DNA of 64,000 nt from Streptomyces venezuelae. Lineage in GTDB: Bacteria; Actinomycetota; Actinomycetes; Streptomycetales; Streptomycetaceae. Under the pieces are notes generated by a model. It saw nothing but the letters and a program-made list of their open reading frames with translations, searched no databases and was not told the DNA's origin. The stretch lies in the NCBI RefSeq assembly GCF_008642315.1, contig NZ_CP029192.1, positions 8,878,079 to 8,942,078 of the forward strand, given 5' to 3'. This document shows positions 16,771 through 25,603 of this stretch, one piece after another (the stretch's first letter is position 1; the number at the start of each line of letters is the position of its first letter). The position numbers and the translations under genes were made by a program.

Positions 16771-18741
16771 TCACCCCACGAGGTCGGGGGAGCGGAGCAT
16801 CTCCGGCGGGATGTTCCAGGCGTCGACGAGGTCGCCCGCGATCGGCCGGACCTTCCGGCACAGGTCGTTCACCTCGCGGTGGACAGCCTTGGAGCGCTGG
16901 ACCGTCAGCCGGCCGTGCTCCATGAACCAGGCGCGGTCCGCCTCGATGGTGGAGAGGGCGAAGAGGTCGCACAGCAGGGCCATCGCGGCCTTGTTCTCCC
17001 CATCACCGTTTCCGTCGGGCATCTGCCGCACCTTCTCGACGAACGCTTCGAGCACCAGCCGCTCGACGTGTGCGTGCGCCACCGCGATGACGTGGTCCTG
17101 CACCTGCGAGAAGACGACGCCCGGATGCTTCTCCTGCTCCATTCCGCGCTTGAGCCGGCGCGCCAGACCGGCGAGCATGTGCTCCTCGCGGAAGCGGAGC
17201 ATGGCGAGCTGGTACTCCGAGTCGAAGAGGCCCGCCTCCTGGTCCCACTCGTCGCCGCCGGGCAACAGGTCGCGTACCCGTTCCAGCAGCTTGTGGGCGG
17301 ACGTCTTCTCGATGACCGTGTCGACGGCGAGCCCCGTGACGTACCGGACCATGCCGAGCTGGTCCATGTTCTCGAACTCGCTCGCGTAGTGCGTCAGCAG
17401 CCCCTTCGCGACCATCTGCAGCAGCACGTGGTTGTCGCCCTCGAACGTCGCGAAGACGTCGCTGTCGGCCTTCAGGGCGGCGAACCGGTTGACCGCGAGA
17501 TATCCGGCGCCTCCGCACGCCTCGCGGCACTCCTGGATCGTGCGCGTGGCGTGCCAGGTGGCCAGGGCCTTGGTGCCCGCGGCCCGCGCCTCCAGTTCGC
17601 GCCGGGCGCGCTCGTCGTCGGCGATGCCCGAGAACACCTCGTGCAGCTGCGTGCGCACGACGTCCTGGGCGAAGTGCAGCGCGTACGTGCGGGCGACGAG
17701 CGGCAGCAGGCGGCGCTGATGCATTCCGTAGTCGAGGAGCACCTGCTCCTCGCCGTCCGCGGCCGCCTCGAACTGGCGGCGCCGATCGCCGTACTTGGTG
17801 GCGATCGCAAGCGCGACCTTGGCGGCGTTGATGGCGCCGCCCGCGACGCTGACCCGCCCTTGCACCAGCGTGCCGAGCATGGTGAAGAAGCGGCGGTCGG
17901 GGTTGTCGATCGGGCTCTCGTAGACGCCCTCCGCGGTCACGTCGGCGAACCGGTTGAGCAGTGCCTCGCGGGGCACGCGCACGCCGTCGAACCAGATCCG
18001 TCCGTTGTCGACGCCGTTGAGACCCATCTTGCGGCCGTCGTCCTCGATCCGGACGCCGGGAGCCACCGCACCGTCCACGCGGACCGGCACGACGAAAGCG
18101 TGCACGCCCTTGTGCTCCCCGCCCACCTCCAGCTGCGCGAAGACGACGGCGAGCTCCGCGTGACGGGCCGCGTTCCCGATGTAGTCCTTGCGCGCCGCGT
18201 CGCCGTCGGTGGTGATGACGAACTCCCGGCTGTCGGCGTCGTACCGCGCCACGGTGCCGAGAGCCTGGACGTTGGAGCCGTGCCCCGTCTCGGTCATCGC
18301 GAAGCAGCCCATCAGCTCCCCGGTGATCAGACGCGGCAGGTACGCTTCGTGGTGGCGCTCCGTGCCGAGCTGCAGGATCGCGCCGCCGAAGAGCCCGAAC
18401 TGCACGCCGACCTTCACGAGTACCGAGAGATCGCCGAAGGCGAGCGTCTCGAACGCGGCGATCGACGCACCGATGTCACCGCCCCCGCCGTACTTCTTCG
18501 GGAAGCCCATGCCGGTCTGCCCCGTCGCCGCCATCTCGACGACGACTTCACGCACACGCTCCCGGAACGCGTCAAAGCCGAGCTCTTCCGCTTCGTCCAG
18601 CACGCCCGCGTACGTCGCCAAATTCGCCCGGACCAGAGTGCGGACCTCGGAGTACTCGCCGTCCAGCAGCTCCGCGAGAGCCGGGACGTCGACGGTGGGG
18701 GGCACGTAGCCCCCCGGGGAAACGGCGCTGTCGGTGACCAT
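16771..18741 (-). CDS. Acyl-CoA oxidase / dehydrogenase family protein
   Basis: A 656-residue flavoprotein of the acyl-CoA oxidase type, longer than the roughly 380-residue dehydrogenases. The N-terminal helical part is followed by the FAD/substrate middle domain (MGCFAMTETGHGSNVQALGT), the flavin-contacting segment QGRVSVAGGAINAAKVALAI and the C-terminal oxidase domain with CREACGGAGYLAVNRF and FEGDNHVLLQMVAKGLL. Such enzymes introduce the alpha,beta double bond in acyl-CoA, using oxygen and releasing peroxide, in fatty-acid or branched-acid breakdown. Two upstream GTG/ATG options exist; the ATG at 18741 gives a normal N-terminus. It appears to be a single-gene unit ending at the shared hairpin. 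Confidence 0.9.
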   Translation of the reverse strand: MVTDSAVSPGGYVPPTVDVPALAELLDGEYSEVRTLVRANLATYAGVLDEAEELGFDAFRERVREVVVEMAATGQTGMGFPKKYGGGGDIGASIAAFETLAFGDLSVLVKVGVQFGLFGGAILQLGTERHHEAYLPRLITGELMGCFAMTETGHGSNVQALGTVARYDADSREFVITTDGDAARKDYIGNAARHAELAVVFAQLEVGGEHKGVHAFVVPVRVDGAVAPGVRIEDDGRKMGLNGVDNGRIWFDGVRVPREALLNRFADVTAEGVYESPIDNPDRRFFTMLGTLVQGRVSVAGGAINAAKVALAIATKYGDRRRQFEAAADGEEQVLLDYGMHQRRLLPLVARTYALHFAQDVVRTQLHEVFSGIADDERARRELEARAAGTKALATWHATRTIQECREACGGAGYLAVNRFAALKADSDVFATFEGDNHVLLQMVAKGLLTHYASEFENMDQLGMVRYVTGLAVDTVIEKTSAHKLLERVRDLLPGGDEWDQEAGLFDSEYQLAMLRFREEHMLAGLARRLKRGMEQEKHPGVVFSQVQDHVIAVAHAHVERLVLEAFVEKVRQMPDGNGDGENKAAMALLCDLFALSTIEADRAWFMEHGRLTVQRSKAVHREVNDLCRKVRPIAGDLVDAWNIPPEMLRSPDLVG

Positions 18742-18833
18742 GACGCCCTGCTACCCGACCCTGCGGTGATCAAATCGGTCAGCTGGTCCGTTCGGGGGCG
18801 ATCAGTCGGTGCCGCGGGCGCCCAGGCCGGCGG

Positions 18834-19478
18834 TCAGGTCGTGCGTGTGCTTGCCCAGAGGTACAGGCTGTTGCCGGGGTTCGGGCGGCCGGGCGAGGGG
18901 GGTTCCGCGTGGACGTCGACGCGTTCGATGTCCAGGCCGGCCAGCTCCGCGTACCGGCGGACGTCCTCGCTGAGGCAGCGTTGGGGCTGGTAGGTCCAGT
19001 CGACGAACCGCACCTCCTCCTCCGTGCCCTCGAATTCCGGCACCGCGACGAGCAGGATGCCGCCCGGCCGGACGCGGCCCGCGAGCCGCCGCAGGCCGTC
19101 CACGAAGCGGGCTTCGGAGAGGTTGACGAGGCAGTACAGGCACACCGCGGCGTCGTACACACCGAGGCCGGTGGTGTCGCCGAAGAGGTCGGCCAGGACG
19201 AAACGTCCGGCGGGCACCTGGCGCCGGGCGTGGGCCAGCATGACTCGGGACACGTCGATGCCGGTGACGTCCATGCCGTTGGCGCACAGTTGCTCGCTGG
19301 TGGGGCGGCCGGAGGCGCATCCCACGTCCAGGACGCGGGAGCCGCGCGCCAGACGGTTCGACAGTTCGTCGACGGCGTCGATCTGGTTCTGTCTCTGGTC
19401 GGCGAAAGCCTGCTCGTACTTCAGGCCGAGGCTGTCGAAACTCCGGCCGATGTAGGCGCCTTCCGGTGTCATCACCAT
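18834..19478 (-). CDS. SAM-dependent methyltransferase of the cyclodipeptide operon
   Basis: A class I methyltransferase of about 214 residues. Motif I is VLDVGCASGRPTSEQL (near residues 49-64), followed by VTGIDVSRVMLAHA, a strand 4 region DAAVCLYCLVNLS and RPGGILLVAVPEFEG. Its first ATG (19478) lies inside the end of the P450 gene and a second ATG (19472) overlaps the P450 TGA, so translation is coupled. As the last gene of the synthase-P450-methyltransferase operon it probably N- or O-methylates the oxidised cyclodipeptide. Related clusters in actinobacteria use such enzymes for late tailoring. The substrate is inferred. Confidence 0.87.
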   Translation of the reverse strand: MVMTPEGAYIGRSFDSLGLKYEQAFADQRQNQIDAVDELSNRLARGSRVLDVGCASGRPTSEQLCANGMDVTGIDVSRVMLAHARRQVPAGRFVLADLFGDTTGLGVYDAAVCLYCLVNLSEARFVDGLRRLAGRVRPGGILLVAVPEFEGTEEEVRFVDWTYQPQRCLSEDVRRYAELAGLDIERVDVHAEPPSPGRPNPGNSLYLWASTRTT

Positions 19479-20743
19479 AGGACCGGCAGCCTTTCCGGGA
19501 CTCGCTTGATGTTGCCCGTACGCCACACCAGTTGGTCGGCGGGAAGTGCGAGACGCAGCCGCGGGAGGCGTTCGACGAGGACGGCGAGAGCCTCCGCCGC
19601 GTGGACGCGGGAGATCGTCGAGGCGGGGCAGAAGTGCGAACCCGCGCCGAACGACAGGTGGTTGTTGGGTGAGCGGTCGAGGTCGAACCGTTCGGGGTCG
19701 GGGAACTGTGCGGGGTCGTGGTTCGCGCCCTCGACGCACACCAGGACCAGTTCGCCCGCGCGTACCAGGACCTCGCCGACCTGTACGTCCGCCCGCGCGA
19801 TCCGGGGCAGACCGTCGCCGATCGACAGGGTGCTGCGCATCAGCTCCTCCACCGCGCGCGGCATCGCCTCGGGCTCCTTGCGCAGGCGGTCCATCACCTC
19901 CGGGTGCCGGACGAGCATCAGCACGGCGTGCAGCAGGAACACGTACGTGCTCATGGCGCCGGCCCCGAAGAGGGAGGTGACCGTGGCGGCGAGCATCTCG
20001 TCGGTGAGGTCGCCGCCGTCCCGCTCCGGGTCGTCGCGCAGCTCGCACAGCCGCCGGATGAGACCGCGCTGACTGTCTCGGTCGGCCCGTACGAGACGGA
20101 GAACGAAGGCGAAGTCCTTGTCCCAGTTGGCGGTGCACTCGTCGTAGGCGACAGGGCTGGTGACGAAGCCGAGGTCCAGGCCCGCCATGATCCGCAACCC
20201 GTCGGCGTAGGGCACGCCGAGCACTTTGCACAGCAGAGCGGCGGAGTACGGTTCGGCGAACCGCGACCGCAGGTCGAGCGGTGGGCCCTCGTCGACCATG
20301 GCGTCGACCAGTTCGTGGGCCCGCGCGGACAGCCACCGCGCCGACGCGGGCCCGGAGCGGGGCCCGAAGGCCCGCATCACCTCCTGGTGGAGCCCCGCGC
20401 TGTTGACGTTGCCCATGGTGCTGACGATCTCCGGGGGGATCGTCAGCGCGTACTGTCGTGGGACGTCGGGAGCCGCCGTGTCGTGCAGGCTGAAGCGTTC
20501 GTCCTCCAGTACCTGCTGGGCCAGCGCGTGACTGGTGACCAGCCACGCGTCATCGCCGGTGAGGGTGCGGATGCGGGCGACGGGGCTCTTCTGGCGCAGC
20601 CGGGCGCATTCGGGGGGCACGATGTCCCCGCGCCGGGACAGGGGCCACACGACATCGGCGTACGCGGGCGGGGTGGAGGTGGAGGTGGAGTTGGAGGCAG
20701 GAGTGGAGGCCGCGTCGGGGCCGGAAGTGGAGGGGGCGGTCAT
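19472..20743 (-). CDS. Cytochrome P450, CYP121-like, cyclodipeptide-modifying
   Basis: A 423-residue P450. The I-helix oxygen-binding region reads SLFGAGAMSTYVF, the K-helix ExxR lies in AVEELMRSTL, and the heme loop is FGAGSHFCPAS with the Cys ligand. The C-terminal end (DQLVWRTGNIKRVPERLPVLW region) closely resembles mycobacterial CYP121, which couples the two rings of cyclo(Tyr-Tyr). A low-complexity Ser/Thr/Pro lead occupies the first 25 residues. It follows the cyclodipeptide synthase after a 31-base gap and overlaps the methyltransferase start, so its substrate is almost certainly the cyclodipeptide. The reaction (C-C coupling, hydroxylation or nucleobase coupling) cannot be read from sequence. 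Confidence 0.93.
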   Translation of the reverse strand: MTAPSTSGPDAASTPASNSTSTSTPPAYADVVWPLSRRGDIVPPECARLRQKSPVARIRTLTGDDAWLVTSHALAQQVLEDERFSLHDTAAPDVPRQYALTIPPEIVSTMGNVNSAGLHQEVMRAFGPRSGPASARWLSARAHELVDAMVDEGPPLDLRSRFAEPYSAALLCKVLGVPYADGLRIMAGLDLGFVTSPVAYDECTANWDKDFAFVLRLVRADRDSQRGLIRRLCELRDDPERDGGDLTDEMLAATVTSLFGAGAMSTYVFLLHAVLMLVRHPEVMDRLRKEPEAMPRAVEELMRSTLSIGDGLPRIARADVQVGEVLVRAGELVLVCVEGANHDPAQFPDPERFDLDRSPNNHLSFGAGSHFCPASTISRVHAAEALAVLVERLPRLRLALPADQLVWRTGNIKRVPERLPVLW

Positions 20744-20774
20744 GAGGCTCTGCTTTCTTCCGCGGTCCGGACGA

Positions 20775-21485
20775 TCAGTCGCGGCATTCGACGATGGCGT
20801 AGCCCTGGTTGTCGGCCGGTTTGAGTCCCCTCGGACGGTCGCCGAACAGCAGGCGCCCCAGGGGGAGGATGGAGTGGTAACAGTGGACGGATGAGGCGAC
20901 GCCGAGAATGCGCGGTGTGTCGATCACGAACGGCAACTCGGCTTCCACGTAGGCCAATGCCGCCCCGACCTGGGCGGGGGCGGGCATTTCTGCCGGTCCC
21001 AACCGGGTGCTGAGGAACTGGTACGCCGTGGCGTCCTGTGCCGCCCGCAGCCCCACGTCGGTTCGCAGCGCCGTCTGTGTCCGTGCCCGAACCTCCTGGT
21101 AGCCGGGGTCAGCGAGGAAGCCGGACAGGGGTCGGGCCCGTACCTTCTCCGCCGCCGCGCCGATGTCGTCGCACGCGCCCCTGATGCGGCGCCGCGTGCC
21201 GCTCAGCTGCTTGGCCACACTTTTGCGTGCGGCGGATCGCTCATAACCGAAGGCTTCGAGCATGGCTTCCAGTGCGACGTCCGCGTACACGATGTCGACC
21301 GCCGCGAAGCGCGCCGTCGCCCACGTCAATACATCGGTCAGATGGCGACGGCTGAAATAGCTGTTTCCTGCGCTGACGCCGAAAAGCGCGTGATTTCCGT
21401 CGTGAATGGCACCCTCGCTGTTCGGTCCGAGAGTAGAGAATTTCACGCGGTCGTCAACTACGGTACGGGGTTCGCTGCAAGCCAT
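20775..21485 (-). CDS. Cyclodipeptide synthase (NYH subfamily)
   Basis: A 236-residue tRNA-dependent cyclodipeptide synthase. The catalytic set aligns with AlbC shifted by one residue: Ser38 and Asn41 in FGVSAGNSYFS, Tyr179 and Glu183 in YVEAELPFVIDTP, and Tyr203-His204 in VHCYHSILPLG. Asn41 with Tyr203/His204 places it in the NYH subfamily. The enzyme uses two aminoacyl-tRNAs to make a diketopiperazine by a ping-pong route through a seryl enzyme. The ATG start has a GAGGAG site eight bases upstream. It heads an operon with a CYP121-like P450 and a methyltransferase. Product identity is unknown; the bulky His201 and Phe186 near the first pocket may mark an aromatic residue. Confidence 0.95.
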   Translation of the reverse strand: MACSEPRTVVDDRVKFSTLGPNSEGAIHDGNHALFGVSAGNSYFSRRHLTDVLTWATARFAAVDIVYADVALEAMLEAFGYERSAARKSVAKQLSGTRRRIRGACDDIGAAAEKVRARPLSGFLADPGYQEVRARTQTALRTDVGLRAAQDATAYQFLSTRLGPAEMPAPAQVGAALAYVEAELPFVIDTPRILGVASSVHCYHSILPLGRLLFGDRPRGLKPADNQGYAIVECRD

Positions 21486-21858
21486 ACTTGACTCCTCGCC
21501 TGCCGGTACGTGAAGAAGCGCGCACCATGTAAAGCTCTCACAGAAAGGCGATCGGAGTTCCGTAAACCCCCCGAAAGGGCCGTTGTAGCGTAATTACTAC
21601 CGGAATTGCACGCCCTTTTTTCTTGAGATGTGTTCCGGGCGTGCGCCCCGCGCGGAAAGCTCTCGCAGAGGTGCCGGGTGGGATTCTTGGAGAATGGGAA
21701 AGATTCCAGAGAGGCGTGCCTTTGGAAAAACGAATCTCCTCAGGCCGGTCCGACCCTGCCGGTGAGGGCCTCGTCGGGTCCGCTGAGTACAGTGATCGAA
21801 TATTCGGCGGCCGCATTCGACGACCGCCGGCCGACGTAACCACACCTCTGGAGAACCC
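21486..21858. other. Divergent promoter region of the cyclodipeptide operon
   Basis: A 373-base spacer, AT-richer than its surroundings, between the divergent cyclodipeptide operon and a secreted-protein gene. A perfect GTAATTAC octamer lies at 21590-21597, and a T-rich run (ccctttttt) near 21612-21621. It should contain both promoters; no specific regulator gene is adjacent. Confidence 0.5.
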
Positions 21859-22593
21859 GTGACACCGCACCAGCCCCTCGACCCCGCCGCGGCCCGCGCC
21901 GCCACGGCGACAGGCCGGCGGACGCGGAGGGGCACCGCGGTGTGTGCCGTGGTCCTGCCGACGGCGCTGCTGGCCCTGCAACTGGGCCTCGGAACCGCGG
22001 CCCGGGCCCAGACCCAGGAGCAACCTCCGAGCGGGACCCGGGCACCGGCCGGGTCGGGACCGCGCGTGGCGAGCCCGTCGGCGGTCCCCGACCGGGCGAT
22101 GATCACGGAAGGCCAGGTCAAGGAGGTGGCGCGGGGCGGTGAGATCACGTATCCCAGCGTCACGAGCTGCCTCACGGTGACCGTGCGCCTGGAGGGCGGC
22201 GGCCTCGTCGGGGCGCACGCCAGCCTGTTCCAAGTACCGGGTGAACTGCGTTCGGACCGGATCCTGGCCGCGCTCAAGGACCGCGTCGGCGACCGCGGTG
22301 TGACCGCGGTCGAGGTCAGAGGGGCAGTGGGCGCCTGGCACCCCGGCTACTTCGTCAAGGCGATCGAGAGCTACGACGGCACCGAACAGCCGCCCGTCCC
22401 GACCGGTCAGGACCTGGACGGGATCGCCCGGGTGGTGTCGCAGGGACTGGGCCTGCCCCTCGCCGCGGTCACGGTCGAGGATGTACCGGACGGAGACCAG
22501 ACCGTTTCGGATCGGGCTCCCCTGGCTCGGGCTGCCCTGCATCGGGCTCCCGTGTATCAGGCTCCCGTGTATCGGATTCCCCTGCACCGGTGA
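21859..22593 (+). CDS. Secreted or membrane-anchored hypothetical protein
   Basis: A 244-residue protein from the GTG at 21859. After a basic lead (ATGRRTRRG) comes one hydrophobic segment (TAVCAVVLPTALLALQLGLG) that could be a signal peptide or anchor, then a Pro-rich linker and a folded-looking part with one cysteine (TYPSVTSCLTVTVRLEGGG, DRGVTAVEVRGAVGAWHPGYF). No family is recognised. The last 25 residues are repetitive (RAP, Y/H) and come from five 15-base repeats that are antisense to the 3' end of the 2H phosphoesterase gene. The true functional domain probably ends near residue 215. Confidence 0.6.
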   Translation: MTPHQPLDPAAARAATATGRRTRRGTAVCAVVLPTALLALQLGLGTAARAQTQEQPPSGTRAPAGSGPRVASPSAVPDRAMITEGQVKEVARGGEITYPSVTSCLTVTVRLEGGGLVGAHASLFQVPGELRSDRILAALKDRVGDRGVTAVEVRGAVGAWHPGYFVKAIESYDGTEQPPVPTGQDLDGIARVVSQGLGLPLAAVTVEDVPDGDQTVSDRAPLARAALHRAPVYQAPVYRIPLHR

Positions 22594-23164
22594 CCAGGGT
22601 CCATGCGTCGATGTCCCGATAGCGCCGGGGGCCTGGATGCCCGCTTGTCGTGCTGCCGACCAGGTGGAGGCGGTCGGTCTGCCAAGGGCGTCCGGTGAAG
22701 CCGTCGAGGCAGGCGGCCGCCGCCGTCACGGACGCGTCGTCGTAGCGACGGGCGCGGGCCAGGGTGAGGTGGGGGCGCAGCAGACGTTCGGGGAAGACGA
22801 CGCCGCAGTCCCTGACCCGCGCCCGTACCGCTTCGGCCAGTTCGTGCAGTCCTTCGAGATCGCCCTCGATGCCGCTCCACAGCACCCGCTCGTCGAAGTG
22901 GCCGCCCCCGCGCAGCGACAGTTCCAGAGAGGGGCGGGCGGCCGCCAGGTCGGCGAGGGGCGACCGAAGCCGCTGCACGGTCTGGACCGGCAGCTCGCCC
23001 AGGAAGGCCAGCGTGATGTGCCAGTCCTCGATGCGGTTCCAACGCAGGTCGGGGTAGGCGGTGTAGGCCCGGCCCAGCGTGTGCGCCAGCTCGTTCTTCG
23101 CGTCGTCGGGCGGTGCGAGGGCGATGAACGCGTGCTGGGTGGCGGGCTGGGGCGGTTCGGTCAC
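22469..23164 (-). CDS. thpR: 2H phosphoesterase, RNA 2',3'-cyclic phosphodiesterase (2'-5' RNA ligase family)
   Basis: A 231-residue protein with the two HxT motifs that define the 2H superfamily: WHITLAFLG (near residue 49) and RPHLTLARA (near residue 130). Bacterial ThpR enzymes hydrolyse 2',3'-cyclic phosphates on RNA ends and can ligate tRNA halves in vitro. The start at 23164 fits the conserved FIALAPP strand shortly after. The C-terminal 40 residues (DTREPDTREPDAGQP and on) are extra relative to the usual roughly 190-residue family and derive from 15-base repeats shared antisense with the convergent gene. It appears to be transcribed alone. Confidence 0.87.
   Translation of the reverse strand: MTEPPQPATQHAFIALAPPDDAKNELAHTLGRAYTAYPDLRWNRIEDWHITLAFLGELPVQTVQRLRSPLADLAAARPSLELSLRGGGHFDERVLWSGIEGDLEGLHELAEAVRARVRDCGVVFPERLLRPHLTLARARRYDDASVTAAAACLDGFTGRPWQTDRLHLVGSTTSGHPGPRRYRDIDAWTLVTGAGESDTREPDTREPDAGQPEPGEPDPKRSGLRPVHPRP
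22513..22587. repeat. Five 15-bp tandem repeats in a convergent overlap
   Basis: Units of the type cgggctcccgtgtat start at 22513, 22528, 22543, 22558 and 22573. They code for repeats in both genes at once: RAPVY-type on the plus strand and DTREP-type on the minus strand. Because 15 is divisible by three, copy-number change keeps both frames. Confidence 0.75.
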
Positions 23165-23254
23165 GGAAGCCTTCTTACCTCATGCCATCCGCGGGGCCGA
23201 ATCATGACGGTGCCCGTGCTGGACGGGGTGGCGGTCCCCTGCTGCGTACACCCT

Positions 23255-25603
23255 TCAGGACACCGAGAAGCGGAAGAGCTTGCCGGACCAGGTGGCGTAG
23301 AGGTCGTCGCCGACGGTCTCGGCCGACCAGGTCCCGGACCCGCCGGTGGCCCGGTGGTGCCAGACCTGCTCGCCGGTCCCGGCGTGGAAGGCGTACAGCC
23401 CCTTCGTACCCGCGGCGAGGAAGAGCCCGCGCAGGACGCCCAGGAACGCGAGGTCGCCCAGGCCTGCCCCTGCCGTCCAGCGCCGCGCGCCGGTCCCGGC
23501 GTCGACGCCGTACAGGACCTTCTTGTCCAGGTAGCAGACGGTGTCACCGGAGCGTGCGAAACCACGGTTGCCGCGGGCGGTCGTCTGCACCGTCCAGAGC
23601 GTCTTGCCCGACGCCGGGTCGAAGGCGACGAGCAGGCCGCGCCGTGAGCCGCTGAAACCGGTGCTCGGGTAGCAGAACAGGGTGCCTTCCAACAGGCTCA
23701 GGGACCCCGCGAAACCGAGGATCTCGCTGTTGGTGCGCGGGAGTTCGGTGGACCTGCTCCAGCGTGTGCGGCCGTCGTCGGGGTCGAGGGCGAGCAGTTT
23801 CATGTCGGCGTCGATGCCGTAGAGGACCTTGCTCTTCTCCGGCGGGTACAGGGTGACGAGGTCCTTCGCCCATATGCGCTCGCCCGTCTTGCGGCCGAGG
23901 GCGAAGTAGCCGCGGAGCATCGCGGCCGGATCGGTCTTCGACGGGCCGCCCCAGACGAGCAGGGCGCCCGCGGGGGTGGCGCCGACGGTCATGCTGACGT
24001 CCTTCACGTCCTGCGCGGTCCATCGCACCTCGCCGCTCGACGCCTCCAGTGCGCGGGCGGTTCCGCGGCTCTTGACCATGACCACATCGCCGTCCGCGAA
24101 GTCCAGTTCGGGTGCGCTGTCCCCGGCCGGGGGCGCCTCCCACAGCTTCTTGCCGGACCGGCCGTCGAAGGCGTGCACCTTGCCGTCGGTGCGCACGGTG
24201 TAGACGCGCTTGTCGTCGGGCAGCGCATCGGTGTTCTGTCCGTCGAGGTCCTTCCACAGGAGCTTGCCGGTACCCCGGTCGAAGCAGGCGCCGGAGGCCT
24301 TCTCGGTGCACAGCAGGGTGGACCGGGTCAGCGCGCGCAGAGACATTCCGGCCTGCGGAAGCTCCTTGGTCCAGGCGAGTTCGGGGACCGCGGCCGAGTC
24401 CCCGCCGCCCTTGCCGCGTGAGCGCAGGAACCACGTCGTGCCGCCTGCCGCCGCGGCCACGGCGAACGCGGCGCCGCCCGTCAGCAACCTTCGGCGGCCG
24501 AGCAGCGGGCCGCGCAGCGCGTCCTCCAGTGTGCGCTGGTCCTCGGTCACCCGGAGCTCGACCGCGCCCAGCCATCCGGCGGTGGTCTCCGGGCGCAGCC
24601 AGGCCTGCAGTTGCTCGACGGTGGGGCGGCGCGCCGGGTCCTTGTCGAGGCACGCGGCGACGATGCCGAGCAGGCCGTGGGGGACGCCGGTCAGCTCCGG
24701 CTCTTCGTAGGCGGCGCGGTAGAGCAGGGCGTGCACCGCGCCGGTGCCGAAGGGCGGCACCCCGGTCGCGGCGAAGGCGAGCACGGCCCCGAGGGCGAAC
24801 ACGTCGCTGGCGGGCGTCAGTTCGAGCCCTCTCGACTGTTCGGGCGACATGAAGCCGGGCGAACCCGCGATCTGGCCCTCGGCGGTGAGCACGGTTCCGT
24901 CGACGGCCCGGCTGATGCCGAAGTCGATGACCCGGGGGCCGTCGAGGGTGAGCAGGATGTTGGACGGCTTGAGGTCGCGGTGGATGAGCCCGGCGCGGTG
25001 GATGGCCGCCAGCGCCTCGGCCAGACCCCCGCCGAGTACGCGGACGGTGGACTCGGGCATGGGGCCGTGGGCGGCCAAGGCGTCGGTGAGGGAGGGGCCG
25101 GGGATGTACGCGGTGGCCAGCCACGGCTGCGGCCCTTCGGGATCGGCGTCGACGACCGGCGCGGTGAAGGCTCCGGACACCGCGCGGGCGGCGTCGACCT
25201 CGGCCTTGAAGCGGCGACGGAAGTCGGGATCAACGGCGAGTTCGGGCCGCACGACCTTGACGGCCACCGCACGGCCGCTCCGCGACGCGGCGAGATGGAC
25301 ACGGCCCATGCCGCCCGCACCGAGCTCCCGGATCACCCGGTAGGGGCCGATGTACGAGGCGGGGGAGGTGGCCTGCGGTGGGGGTGGCGAGGAGGAGGGG
25401 ATCTGCGGGGACGGAGAGGGGAAGGCGGTCTGCGGGGACGGCGTGGCCGGTGCGGGGCCGGACGGCGATACAGGTGCCTGTGCGGACGGCGTCATCGGTG
25501 CCTGCGCGGACGGTGTTGCCGGTGCCTGGCCCGACGGCGTCGGTGCGGAGGACGGCGGCACGGGCGGCACGGGTGGCGTGGGCGGTGTGGGCGGCATGGT
25601 CAC
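23255..25603 (-). CDS. AfsK-like Ser/Thr protein kinase with PQQ-type beta-propeller
   Basis: A 782-residue kinase. A Pro-rich lead (about 85 residues, PSAQAP-type repeats) precedes the PknB-type domain: glycine loop LGAGGMGRVHLA, Lys in VAVKVVRPEL, catalytic HRDLKPSNILL and DFGISRAV, then MSPEQ. One membrane helix (LLTGGAAFAVAAAAGGTTWF, about residue 400) leads to an extracytoplasmic propeller of PQQ-like blades (GKLLWKDLDGQ, GKKLWEAPP, GEVRWTAQ). This is the architecture of S. coelicolor AfsK, which phosphorylates AfsR. The GTG at 25603 overlaps the stop of the upstream paralogue (GTGA), so both kinases are co-translated. The ligand sensed is unknown. Confidence 0.92.
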   Translation of the reverse strand: MTMPPTPPTPPVPPVPPSSAPTPSGQAPATPSAQAPMTPSAQAPVSPSGPAPATPSPQTAFPSPSPQIPSSSPPPPQATSPASYIGPYRVIRELGAGGMGRVHLAASRSGRAVAVKVVRPELAVDPDFRRRFKAEVDAARAVSGAFTAPVVDADPEGPQPWLATAYIPGPSLTDALAAHGPMPESTVRVLGGGLAEALAAIHRAGLIHRDLKPSNILLTLDGPRVIDFGISRAVDGTVLTAEGQIAGSPGFMSPEQSRGLELTPASDVFALGAVLAFAATGVPPFGTGAVHALLYRAAYEEPELTGVPHGLLGIVAACLDKDPARRPTVEQLQAWLRPETTAGWLGAVELRVTEDQRTLEDALRGPLLGRRRLLTGGAAFAVAAAAGGTTWFLRSRGKGGGDSAAVPELAWTKELPQAGMSLRALTRSTLLCTEKASGACFDRGTGKLLWKDLDGQNTDALPDDKRVYTVRTDGKVHAFDGRSGKKLWEAPPAGDSAPELDFADGDVVMVKSRGTARALEASSGEVRWTAQDVKDVSMTVGATPAGALLVWGGPSKTDPAAMLRGYFALGRKTGERIWAKDLVTLYPPEKSKVLYGIDADMKLLALDPDDGRTRWSRSTELPRTNSEILGFAGSLSLLEGTLFCYPSTGFSGSRRGLLVAFDPASGKTLWTVQTTARGNRGFARSGDTVCYLDKKVLYGVDAGTGARRWTAGAGLGDLAFLGVLRGLFLAAGTKGLYAFHAGTGEQVWHHRATGGSGTWSAETVGDDLYATWSGKLFRFSVS

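Noticed and set aside
16669..18993. Plus-strand frame of about 774 residues opposite the acyl-CoA oxidase
   Set aside because: It mirrors the oxidase in antisense and has no domain, while the minus strand has complete oxidase motifs.
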